64,000 nucleotides of DNA, taken from Aricia agestis (Eukaryota; Arthropoda; Insecta; Lepidoptera; Lycaenidae). Each line of letters starts with the position of its first letter. Position 1 is the first letter of the stretch. The notes under the pieces are model-generated. The model was not told where the DNA came from. It did no database searches and worked only from the letters and a program-made list of their open reading frames with translations. Positions 50,801 through 62,800 of the stretch are shown here, in pieces. The stretch lies in contig NC_056409.1 in the NCBI RefSeq assembly GCF_905147365.1, forward strand, positions 9,987,001 through 10,051,000, written 5' to 3'. Both the position numbers and the translations under genes were made by a program.

Positions 50801-53800
50801 TTGATATATAATTTTGACGTGGGAGAGCCATGCTTCGGCACGAATGGGCCGGCTCGACCGGAGAAATACCACGTCCTCACAGAAAACCAGCGTGAAACAG
50901 CGCTTCCGCTGTGTTTCGCCGAGTGAGTGAGTTTACCGGAGGCCCAATCCCCTACCCTTTTCCCTTCCTTACCCTCCCCTATTTCCTTCCATACCCTCCC
51001 CTATTCCCTTCCGTACCCTCCCCTATTCCCTTCCCTACCCTCCCCTATTACCCCTTAAAAGGCCGGCAAAGCACCTGCAGCTCTTCTGATGCTGCGAGTG
51101 TCCATGGGCGACGGAAGTTGCTTTCCATCAGGTGACCCGTTTGCTCATTTGCCCCCCTTATTTCATTAAAAAAAAAACTAGTTCTACCCTTCATTTTAGC
51201 GCATCTGACAAAAGCCAAATTAATTTAATTACATCAGTTTTTTTTTTTAATATGTTTAAATGTCCAAAAATTCTTAATGTATATGAATTTTTCAATTTTT
51301 AAGCGCGCTGCCTGCGCTGCTCTTTAAAAGCATTGAAAAAAAATAAAAATTATGTCGGTTGCGCTAAATTGGCGGTAAAGGTGCGAGTTCTTTCAAACAT
51401 AATTGTAATTAATTACTTATTACGCATACAGATTTACATCACGTTATCAAATGTTGTAGGGGCCAGTGCGAGTGGAGCTCAGCTGACAATGTTGCGCACA
51501 CAGCTGGAGCCCGACCAGGAGTTCACTCCTGTCGCGCGGCTCACACTTGATTGTGAGTATTAAATATGGCTGACACACTCTGTAGTCTCTACTTCACCTA
51601 TCATTAGAGGTGCAACTTATTTTAGTTATTAAGAACTTAGTTTCTAGCACTTTATCACTTTAGTAACTCTGCATACATTTGAGTTTTCAATTTGTGTACA
51701 CGTCGCACATATTTTACAGACGGCGCTCTGTGGGCGCAGGCTACGGGGTCAGGGGAGGCGGGGCAGGCGGAGGGGGCGTGGTGCGCGGGCTGTGTGCGGC
51801 TTGGCGACGCGCTAGTACCGTACAGCGTGCGCGTGCTGCCCGGCGCGCTCGTCATCACGCCGCCGCAGCTGTTGTTAGTATTTGTGTATAAACCAATTGA
51901 ACGGCAGTTAATCTATACTAATATTATAAAGCGGAAGAGTTTGTTTGGTAGTTTGTTTAGTTGTCTAATATTTTTTCTCTGACAGCTTAATGTCTACTTA
52001 AACCTATCGTGAAAAGCTAGTAATATGTCAGAGTAAGGATTTTAAGCAATGATAGAGCGCTAAAAAGCTGTCATATTTTCATACGACATATGGAATTACT
52101 TACTTAGGTAGCAACAATATTTTAGACTCGAAAACTGAGACAACATTCTAGAATAAGGCGGATATAAATATTTTCTTCCGTTCTTATGGGCTTTGTCTTT
52201 GATTTTTTGTTACATAATATATAGCCATAAATAATTAAATAGGCATTTAGTATTATTTCGATATTTGATATATTTTCCGATATTAATATCCGTCCGTTTA
52301 GGTTTGTGACGTCGATGGGTGCGGAAGCGCGGCGCGCGCGCATCGTGACGGCGCTCAACGAGTTCCGCGTGCCGCTGCGGGTACACGCGCTAACCGTTCC
52401 ACCCGAACTCACTGAACATTTCAAAGTAAGCTTAAAAAACCCAGTTTTGAATAAAAAATCTCTTTAACAAAATTTATGATATTTTTTACAACTTTTGAAT
52501 ATTCTTAATCTTTTAGGTTAACAAAAATAATTTTAAGCGTCTCCATATTATAAAATATTAATATCTGTAACTGATTTTTCGACGCCTTATAATCTATCGA
52601 CAAGTAGACCGACAGTTTCTATTCGTAAAAACGAATAGAAAAGAAAACTTTTATAGCGAATAAAGTAGCATCTGTTTTGTAGTGTGTGCGTCACGTCTGT
52701 ATACAGGGTGGCGTCACGTCTGTTACAGGGTGTAACAAAACTAAGTGATAATACTTTAGGGTGTGTATGGGACCCCTATAAGGAGTTAACTGTGAAAGTA
52801 GCAGCGCTTGCTCATATAAAACCCAAAAAATAAGCCCGTTCAGTGTTGCGCCTTTCACAACGAAGTCTATATAGGGGAGCTATTCACACCTTAAAGTGTT
52901 ATCACTTAGTTTTGATACATCATTTGTTATTATTTTAATATAATTTATACATTTAATACGTTTTGTTATAGATAGTGGATCACACGCCGCTAACAATAGA
53001 GGCGGGGGCGTCGGTGACGTTACTGGAGCTGCAGCTGCTCGGCGAACCCGGCCCCGAGCTGGCCTTCGACGTGCAGTTCGCGCTGCACACCGACCTGTCC
53101 CACTACCTGATACCGCTGCGACTGTACAGCGGCAATTTGACATTTGTAAGTGTCCAAATATTAGGTTACTTAAAATGCAGTATTTAAAAAATAGATTATA
53201 TGTCATTCTTGCTCACTGAATATACAGCGGCAATTTGATAATTGTAAGTGTGCAATTCTAACCTAACCCTCTTACCAATTAAATTACGCTACTAAACGTT
53301 TTGTTATTGTCTATAATATTTTAATTATTTACATTGTAGCTCTGGCATTGTTTAAATCATTTTATAAGATAAGGGGCTATTTAAATTGTATCTATGATAT
53401 ACAGATAACTTACCATTGAGTTAAATTAACATTATATTTTTATGATCGAAGGAATGGGAGTGGGGTCAGCGAGGCGGTGAGACGGTGCAGCTCGGCACGT
53501 TGGGTACGTCGACGACGCGCCGTGTGGGCGTGCGTGTACGCAACCCCGCCCCTCTCGTGATGTGCGTGACGCGCGTCGCGGTGACGTTACCGGGCGCGGC
53601 GCTGGCGCTGCCCGGCCCGCTGCCGCACTGTATAGAGGGCGGGGGCGGGGCGCAGGCGTGGCTTACCGTGGTGGCGCCGGCGCGAGAGGGCGAGCTGCGA
53701 GGAGAGGTGGCGCTCCACACGGAACACGCGCGCTCGGCCGTGCAGATAGCCCTGCGTGTTCGCAACGGCCGCCTGCGAGTCGCTCCGCTGCGACTGCCAC

Positions 53801-56800
53801 CGAGCGCGCCGGTAATATTTTTTTAGTTTTACTACAGTATTTACCCCGTACGAATATCCTACCCGTTAAAAGAAGGTATTTAATTGAATGTTTCCTTTTA
53901 TCCTTTTAGTATACACGCTCGACTGCGGACTTGGTGGTCAACAATACGATGTCGGTGAGCATGAAAGTGACTGAAGTACGGCAACCCGACCCGGATCCTG
54001 CAGTTGTGTACGAGTAAGTTGAGTGGTACTGATTAAAATGTTTGTAATTTTTGTGCTGTGTGCTGAAATAAGTGCTGTTTTGTTACGTCGTGATCTTCAG
54101 AGGTCGGAAAATAAAATAATAAGAAAATGTATAACACTTATAATATAGAGCTAAATATATTATAAAATTTATAATACTAACATCTAAGAGTTAAGACTAA
54201 AAATGACATAAAATAAGATAAAAATTTAAAAAAATCCTAAGGAGTGCTGGACTAACATTAGATAATGTAAAATTAAAAAAATGTCCTTGGTGTAAATACT
54301 TTTACTACAGAAACAAGCAAAAAAAGTGCCTATACACGATCTAAAATTGTATACACGACCTAAAATTGTATTATTAAGGCTAGGATATTCCAAATCGACT
54401 TGTTTTTGGTTGAGTTTTACGACATTTAATAGTCATTTTTAAGGTCTAAAAAAAATATATGTTGTTGTTCTTGAACTGTTCTGGGGTGTTTTACGGTTCG
54501 AAACACGATAGCTACTACTTCGCTCGATCATAAAAAATCGCAAAGATGACTAAGTTTAAGACTATTTTTCGTGTTGTACTTCATGATTTTCAACGCTATA
54601 AATAAATTAAAAATACTGAAACATAGGAAATGATATTTCAAAGAGGTTTTTACGGCTAGTTTTTTAAATTTGGTTATCAATATTTTCTAAGCCCCAATAA
54701 ATAACAATATGTTGTACGCGCCTCGCTTCAGTCGGCCGCCAGGCATCATCGGAGCAGGACCTGTGCCAATTTTGCGAACGCGACGTTCCTCACCCCCCCT
54801 CGTTTCGACTTTGTTATTGATTTTTGTGTTAATTAATCAAATGGACAATAGTTTATACTTAGGTTAAATATAGAAAAATATAATTTTAGAATAAGTATTA
54901 GTTTGTTAATTAACTATTGTAAATATAGATTGTAGGCTGTAGCATAAATAATAATTATGGGAAATAAAAAACGTAATAAGAAAATGGCTCAGCATAAACT
55001 ACGGAAACTCCGACAGACAATAAGGTAAGCCAATATAATTATTATTTAATATTTACATTATATTTTAATTACACTTACCCGATCAAGTATAGATACATTG
55101 CTGCTTAGCTTCCGTAGTTAATTTCAGGTAATGTTTGTATACTAGCAGTGTATATAAAATCGGGCAGGTAAGTGTAATCGCTGCTAATAATTAAGGCGTG
55201 TAATAATAGGCTTGTAATCTGACATTGTCTTAAAGTTTTTAGTTACCTACTTATTACCTACCTAGTATAAAATTTATTAAAAACAGAATACGTACCTATT
55301 ACCTATTTATGTAAACGATTTGAAATATTCGACTATCATACATACACATAGAAAAAAAATACAGTAGTGCAACTACAGAAAATGTAACATCGTAGGTACG
55401 ATTATTTTACTTATTTGTTATAACCAAAGTTTAAATACAAAGACATTGCGCTACTGTTTTTTTTGCTTGCTTGCTGTCACATTTGTCAGCAAAAGCGGAA
55501 CGTAAAATTGCATGTTTTCGTTGTAATTCTAGTGTAAATTGAAAAATAATCTTAGATGTTTGGTTCTTGCAGTGCCGCCATAACAAGAGACAAAGGTGCA
55601 TTTAAAGAAAACTCTGTTGATGGGTGAGTCATCTAGTTAGTGTTTTATTTATTTATTTATTTTGCTTTATGCTCGGGAAGGAAACATCTCCATTACTACC
55701 ATCAAATGGTGACCATGATAGTAGACCAGGGTCACTTTTTCAGAAATATTTTTTGAGTTAAGCGCGCTATATACTTTTTATACAAGATAATCCTCGTCCG
55801 AAAATTGTCGTCTTTTTCTATTCTTTTTTCCTTAAAATTTTGATTATAAAATAAACTTAAAATTGTGTTTCAGGGTTTCAAGACTTAATGATGACCAACC
55901 CTCATTACAAGTTCTTGAGTCAACTTCTTCAATACTTCCATCAACCTCACAGTATCAGGAGTAAGTCACGAATATACATTTTCCATTCATTATCATTAAT
56001 ACGAATGACATTTTCAACAGCTACAACTTTCAAATTTTTTTTTTACGTTTTCAGGCATACTGATAATATTTGCGAGTCTCCATTAGTGGTTGAAGAAGAA
56101 AATAAAGAAGAAGACTTTGAAGCTGTGTCAGGACGGAGAATTATAGATATAAATTATTTTTTTAGAACGTTGCAAGAAAAAGCACGACACAGCCAATTAT
56201 TTGATTGCAAAGCAAATAATTTCCGCCTGGTTGGGGAAAAAAGGATAGGGTTAATTTCAAATTTCAAATTTAAATGTGATATGTGTCAAACAATTTGTTT
56301 GATACCATCTGAAAACACAGATAACACAGAAAAACTAAATCTGAATCTAGCGGCCACAACTGGAATAGTAGCATCCGGAAGCGGTCATTCACAGTTTGAA
56401 GAGTTGTGCTCTTCAATGGATATCCCAGTATTTTCAGCAAATTACTATTCCAAATTACAAAATGAAATTTATGACCAATGGGAAAAAACAGCATGGAAAT
56501 CAATGGAGGCTGCGGCAAAAAAAGAAAAGGAATTCGCACTTACACAAGGCCTATTAAAAAATGGATACCCAGTCATAGATGTGTATGTTGATGGCTCTTG
56601 GTGTGCAAGGTCATACGGTAGTAATTATAAAGCTTCGTCGGGCACTGCTGCGATTATTGGGAGGCACACTGGACAAATCCTTTATTTAGGAGTTAAAAAC
56701 AAATATTGTTTGGTGTGTGCCAAAGCACAAAATAATAAAACTGTTCCCAAAGAACACATCTGCTTCAAAAATTTTGAAGGCTCTTCAAGTTCCATGGAGA

Positions 56801-59800
56801 CAGAAATATTAGTAGAGGGCTTTAAATCTTCAATATCCATGTATGGATTAATTTATAGCAGAATGATAGGGGACGGTGACGCGTCAACCTATTCTAAAAT
56901 TCTTAACGCTAACCCATATGGAACACAAAATGTGACCGTTGAGAAGATCGAATGCAGAAATCATATTTTGCGCAATTTCTGTAAAAAACTTCGTGCAGTC
57001 AAACTTGAAACCAAATATCAATTAGCATACAGAAAAACACTCACTAATATAAGAATTTTGTCAATGAGAAAAGTTATCATCAAAAGCATTAAGCACCATA
57101 AATCATCAGCTACACAAAAAGATGTAGCAGTGTCGCTTCTGCATAACGATATAGTAAACTCATTGGCGCATGTATATGGAGATCATAAAATGTGTCAAAG
57201 TCATTACTGCGACAAAACGGAAAATGAATGTGATGATTTAAAAAAAATTCAAAACTCTACATTTATGTTTAGAATAAGTTCAATTATTGCAAGCGTAGCT
57301 GCAAAATCACGCAGCCTGATTGAAGATGTCGACACGAACATTGTTGAGAGCTTTAATAGTGTAATTGCTAAATTTATTGGGGGTAAAAGAATGAACTTTG
57401 CTCTTAAACAGGGGTACCAAAGTAGATGTTCGGCCGCCGTAGTATCATTTAACACAAAGTGTGCTATTTCTTCCATCCATAAGGCATACACGGAGACAAA
57501 TCCTGGTGGAAGAATTGAAAAAATAGAAAAAAAGAGAGCGCTTAAAAGAAAATACTTTGTGGAACACCCAACAAAGAAAAAGAGAGTATTAATGGAAAAA
57601 CATCAAATCCAACATAATTATGGTCCTTCTCCTTCTGCCCCAGATATGCCACAGGAGGAACTAGAGCTGGCTCAAAATGAGTACCTAAAGAGTCTAAAAT
57701 TGCTTACATCAGACAAAGCAGCCATAGAAAGAGCAACAGTTCTACAAAGGGACAGCAGTGAATGGTTAGAAATTAGAAATAAACTAATCACCGCATCAAA
57801 TTTTGGATTAATCTGTAAAAGAAAACCAACATCAAATACAGCAAATTTAGTTAAAAGTATATTGTACCAGAAGAAATTAGCACATGTACCCTCAATTGCT
57901 CATGGGATCGAAAATGAAAAACAGGCGTTGCTTCAATTAGAACAGCAGGAAAATGTTAAAATTTTGCCATGTGGTTTATTCATAGATCCCATATATCCAT
58001 TTATAGGAGCAACGCCTGACGGATTAATAGATGATGATATTATTGTAGAAGTAAAGTGTCCCATCACAGCTAGCAAATTAGGGCTATCAAAAGCAATAGC
58101 CGAGAATAAAATACAAATTTTAAAATATAATAAGCAGACAAAGTCACATACTATAAATAAAACCAGTAATTGGTATTATCAAATTCAAGGCCAGCTGCAT
58201 GTGACAGGCCGGCAAACATGCCTATTAGGTATTTGGGCTGGAGATAAAGAAAATTTACACACAGAAAGAATAGACAAAGATGACACTTTCTGGGCCACTA
58301 AAATGGAGCCAAAGCTAAAAACTTTTTACATGAATATTCTTCTACCAGAATTAGTTGATAGTCGACACAAACGGGGTATGCCTATCCGTAATTATTCGTC
58401 AGAAGACACAGAAAATATACAACCAAATTCGCAAGAACAGGATGCCGGGACAGAAGATCCGAAACCTGGCTCGAATACAAATATTGTAAATTTTTGTGAA
58501 TATTAATTAAATCAATAAAAATGTTTTGATCTAAATTAGTGTATTTTTTTATTAATAAACCTATTTTATTTTACTCCATACAAAATACCATTTTTATAAA
58601 TGATGCAATAGGCTACTTGACCTATTTCATTGAACAAATGCATATTTCTAGTAGGACTTGGCCTAGGAAACCGTAAATAAAAGCTTATGATTGATAAATA
58701 AAGTCGATTTGAAAATATGATTTTATGAAAATAGGATTTGTACTGACGAAAACGCTTTTGCGGTACTTCCGATTTGGATGTGACGTCATCAGACTCGTAA
58801 TTTATTTATATATAAGTATATTTATATAATATATTTATATGTCGGAACAGGAGAGGCCAGAGCAGGTACATCAGGGCATTCTTGGTCCTCGGACATTTTG
58901 ATCACGGGAACAGACAAGTTTCTTGGTGGCTATCCTTTGGTAGGCTCTCGAACCGAATGTCTGAATCTTTTTTTGTTCTCCTAAAATGTTAACACCAAAG
59001 CCAGCCAAGAAGCATGTCCAAGCCTTTCCGGCTTGCGTTCCACCAATCATCACAAACTTAACATTGTGTACCAACTTAACGAAATTTAACTTTACACAAT
59101 CTTTCAAATCTGATTGGCTAAAGTGAACAAGTTTGCCAACACATCAACGTAAAGATCATAATCAAATTCGCAACTTGACAATATGGCTAACGTAGTAAAA
59201 GAAAGTCAAATTAGTAACTGTGTACAAGCTCGCCAATCATGATCAAGCTAATCAGAAAGTTAGCGTTGTCTACCAACATAACTTAAAAAAATAATAAATC
59301 AAATCAATAACCGTATTCAAGTTATAACATAGTCTGCCAACATTACATAACAAATTAATAAATCAAATCAGTAACCGTATTCAAGTTATAACATAGTCTG
59401 CCAACATTACATAACAAATTAATAAATCAAATCAGTAACCGTATTCAAGTTAAAATCAAAATGTAAAAGGATGTTAACATCAAAACACCTACTGTGTGTA
59501 AGTTTCGCCAACATGGCAAAACTAATGAAAGAAAGTTTACATTAAAATCCGTATGGCGCTTCTTGACATAAAGCGCCCTCTCTTAGCAAGGATTGTAGTT
59601 AACGGTTTAGTGAATATTTGAAATTGTGCAAACTCCCGCCAGCAGATGGCGCTACACGTCTCGATCCGACACGGCCATCAAGACCTTCACACGTCCGCGT
59701 GTGACTGATCTGTAAACAAGACAAAAGCATAGACAGTAATCTGTTCGGCTATCCTGCCACAGTATATTATCAATTAGAAAGTTAAGATTTCTCTTACTTG

Positions 59801-62800
59801 AAACAAAAAAACATCATAAAACCTCAAATGTAACATATTTTGATCTCAGTGCTTTTAGGCTATTGTAACAAATCATCAAGACACCACGATCAACACAGTT
59901 GTTACGATAAAAGAGCCTTAGTATTCCTTTTAGTATAATGAACATTAACAATCTGGGCATTACTTTAAACAAAAATCGCCAGTACATCGGCATTGGTAAG
60001 TCCTTGATAGTAGTGTGTTGCCAGTACATCGGCATTGGTAAGTCCTTTGATAGTGTGTGTTGCCAGTACGTCGGCAGTGCCAGTCCTTCGGCAGAAGTGT
60101 AACGCCAGTACGTCGGCGGTGCCAGTCCTTCGGCAGATGTGTAACGCCAGTACGTCGGCAGTGGCCAGTCCTTCGGCCGACTAGATTAATGACTATCAAT
60201 ATCCTCATCACCATTCTCATTATCACATTTTCACATATCTAATACAAGGGCACTTGTTGATCGGGTCTCTTTCTGACTATATCGTGAGCATATTTGTAAA
60301 TTCTCTTAAAGGTTAATTTATAACTTTAAAAAGGTTTCTTTTTTATCATTTTCAATAAGAACTAAATCACTAACTACTCATTTCTGGATTAGAGCTTTAT
60401 TACTGTCAGCGTCTAGCTTTATCATAACTAGCACTTTAAGCTATATTTCGGGACGCTTGTTCTCTCATTGCATCTATGTCAATTGTCTCATTATTATCAT
60501 CAACAGTTATTAAATCGAGGAGTTGAGCGACTTTTCCGACTAGTAACTAGAGCGGACTCGCCTTAGTGACGCGCGAAGTAGCAAAACCTGTTGAAACTGA
60601 GCCCCTAAACTCCTGTGGCACATTAATTGACTGTTGTTTGTATTCCAAATATGCATCAGTTTGAATGTCATCAAAATTGACAGAGACTTTTGAATTGACC
60701 AAATTAACACTAACACAAGTAAAACACAATATCTAATATCTCTTATCAGGCACTATATGAAATAAAACCTCTAAATTTAAGTTATCAATTACAACTTTAC
60801 ATAAAATCTGTTTGATACTGTATAGAAAAGTTTGTCCAATACCAGTCAAAGCCACAGTATTACTTTGTCGCTTTCCCGAAAACTTAAATCAAAATCTTAG
60901 ATGCAATAGATTATTAATGAGAGAACATTCTGTGCCCGAATCGTATAGAACATTAAAACGCTCACCAGAAATGCTGAGTTATCCAGCAGGGTCACTGGTG
61001 CAGCACAGGTCCACCCGACGCTGGCTGTCGATGCTGGAGGTCCCACTGGCTTCGCTGTCACCGGGCTCGCTCGCGCCGCCGTTGTCACCACCATTCTTCC
61101 TAGCAGTAGTAAGAGGAGACCGGGGACACTTGGATGCATAGTGCCCGAAGACATTACACCTGTAACATCTGACGCCGGGCGGGTTTGGTCTTTGCTTGGT
61201 ATGAGTAGAAGCAGAAGTGTTGGAACGATCGCATGATCTTTCGGAGTCCATGGAGCGGCAGTCGGTACTGCGATGTCCCTGTCGCCCACATCGGAAGCAT
61301 CGAGGGGTGGGCGCGACGGACGCTCTCGATCGCTTCGATACGTCGGCCACGTGGTCTTCAGTCTTCCTCTTGGGATAGGAACATGCTTGTAGTTCCCGCT
61401 GCATTTGCTCCCGGCTCTTGATTTCAGTGGTAAACGCGATGCGTCTCAGTCTTCCATCAAACTGAGACACGTGGGCTAACACCATGGATAAAATTATCTC
61501 CTCCGCAGAGGAGTCCTTAAATCGGGCCATCAATGTGGTGAAGAGTCGCGCAGCGTAGGACGCCATATTCTCGTCGACTCTGGGTTTGTCGTTCTGAAGA
61601 TTAATCAGATTTCCGGCAGGCGTTTCTATGGCGCCGTATCGGGATAGGAAAATTTCCTTAAAATGACGCCAAGTCATTCCCGCAAATGATATTTGGGATA
61701 GCCACCGTGACGCGTTCCCCTTGAGCGCATCGCTGAGGGCAAGAATAAGTGCACCACCCTCTAAAACCTGATCAGATAGGCACAACTCTGCGGTCGTGCA
61801 CCACGCACGTGCGTCGGCGTCCGGTTTTTCGGGATCGAAATCCGGTAAAATAACTTTGCGGTTACTCACGGGGTGCATGGCGTTGATGAGGGCCAGCATA
61901 TTCTGGTTTTGGGCTTCCAGCAGCGTGCGCAGAAGATTTTCGCTCACCCGTGAATCTTCGTCGGAAGTCCGATTTAATCCCAGTTCTGATGTCGGAACAG
62001 GAGAGGCCAGAGCAGGTACATCAGGGCATTCTTGGTCCTCGGACATTTTGATCACGGGAACAGACAAGTTTCTTGGTGGCTATCCTTTGGTAGGCTCTCG
62101 AACCGAATGTCTGAATCTTTTTTTGTTCTCCTAAAATGTTAACACCAAAGCCAGCCAAGAAGCATGTCCAAGCCTTTCCGGCTTGCGTTCCACCAATCAT
62201 CACAAACTTAACATTGTGTACCAACTTAACGAAATTTAACTTTACACAATCTTTCAAATCTGATTGGCTAAAGTGAACAAGTTTGCCAACACATCAACGT
62301 AAAGATCATAATCAAATTCGCAACTTGACAATATGGCTAACGTAGTAAAAGAAAGTCAAATTAGTAACTGTGTACAAGCTCGCCAATCATGATCAAGCTA
62401 ATCAGAAAGTTAGCGTTGTCTACCAACATAACTTAAAAAAATAATAAATCAAATCAATAACCGTATTCAAGTTATAACATAGTCTGCCAACATTACATAA
62501 CAAATTAATAAATCAAATCAGTAACCGTATTCAAGTTATAACATAGTCTGCCAACATTACATAACAAATTAATAAATCAAATCAGTAACCGTATTCAAGT
62601 TAAAATCAAAATGTAAAAGGATGTTAACATCAAAACACCTACTGTGTGTAAGTTTCGCCAACATGGCAAAACTAATGAAAGAAAGTTTACATTAAAATCC
62701 GTATGGCGCTTCTTGACATAAAGCGCCCTCTCTTAGCAAGGATTGTAGTTAACGGTTTAGTGAATATTTGAAATTGTGCAAACTCCCGCCAGCAGATGGC

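Noticed and set aside
51655..51891. 67- and 70-codon frames over TMEM131 exon 9
   Set aside because: Other-frame readings of the exon.
53562..53909. Arg-rich frames in TMEM131 exon 12 on both strands
   Set aside because: Shadows of the GC-rich exon, whose true frame is fixed by splice phase and homology.
55888..56054. Start of the transposase at the ATG of the long unspliced frame (55888)
   Set aside because: The spliced path gives a continuous 885-codon frame with a typical basic N-terminus; the unspliced first codons are low-complexity and include the intron.
58871..59107. 78-codon reverse frame, repeated at 62021-62257
   Set aside because: It lies wholly in the LTRs and crosses the gag start in another frame; it has no protein features.
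59979..60185. CRISPR-like array
   Set aside because: Head-to-tail repeats without unique spacers, in a eukaryotic retroelement.
60897..61289. 130-codon reverse frame overlapping gag
   Set aside because: Shadow of the gag zinc-knuckle region in another frame.
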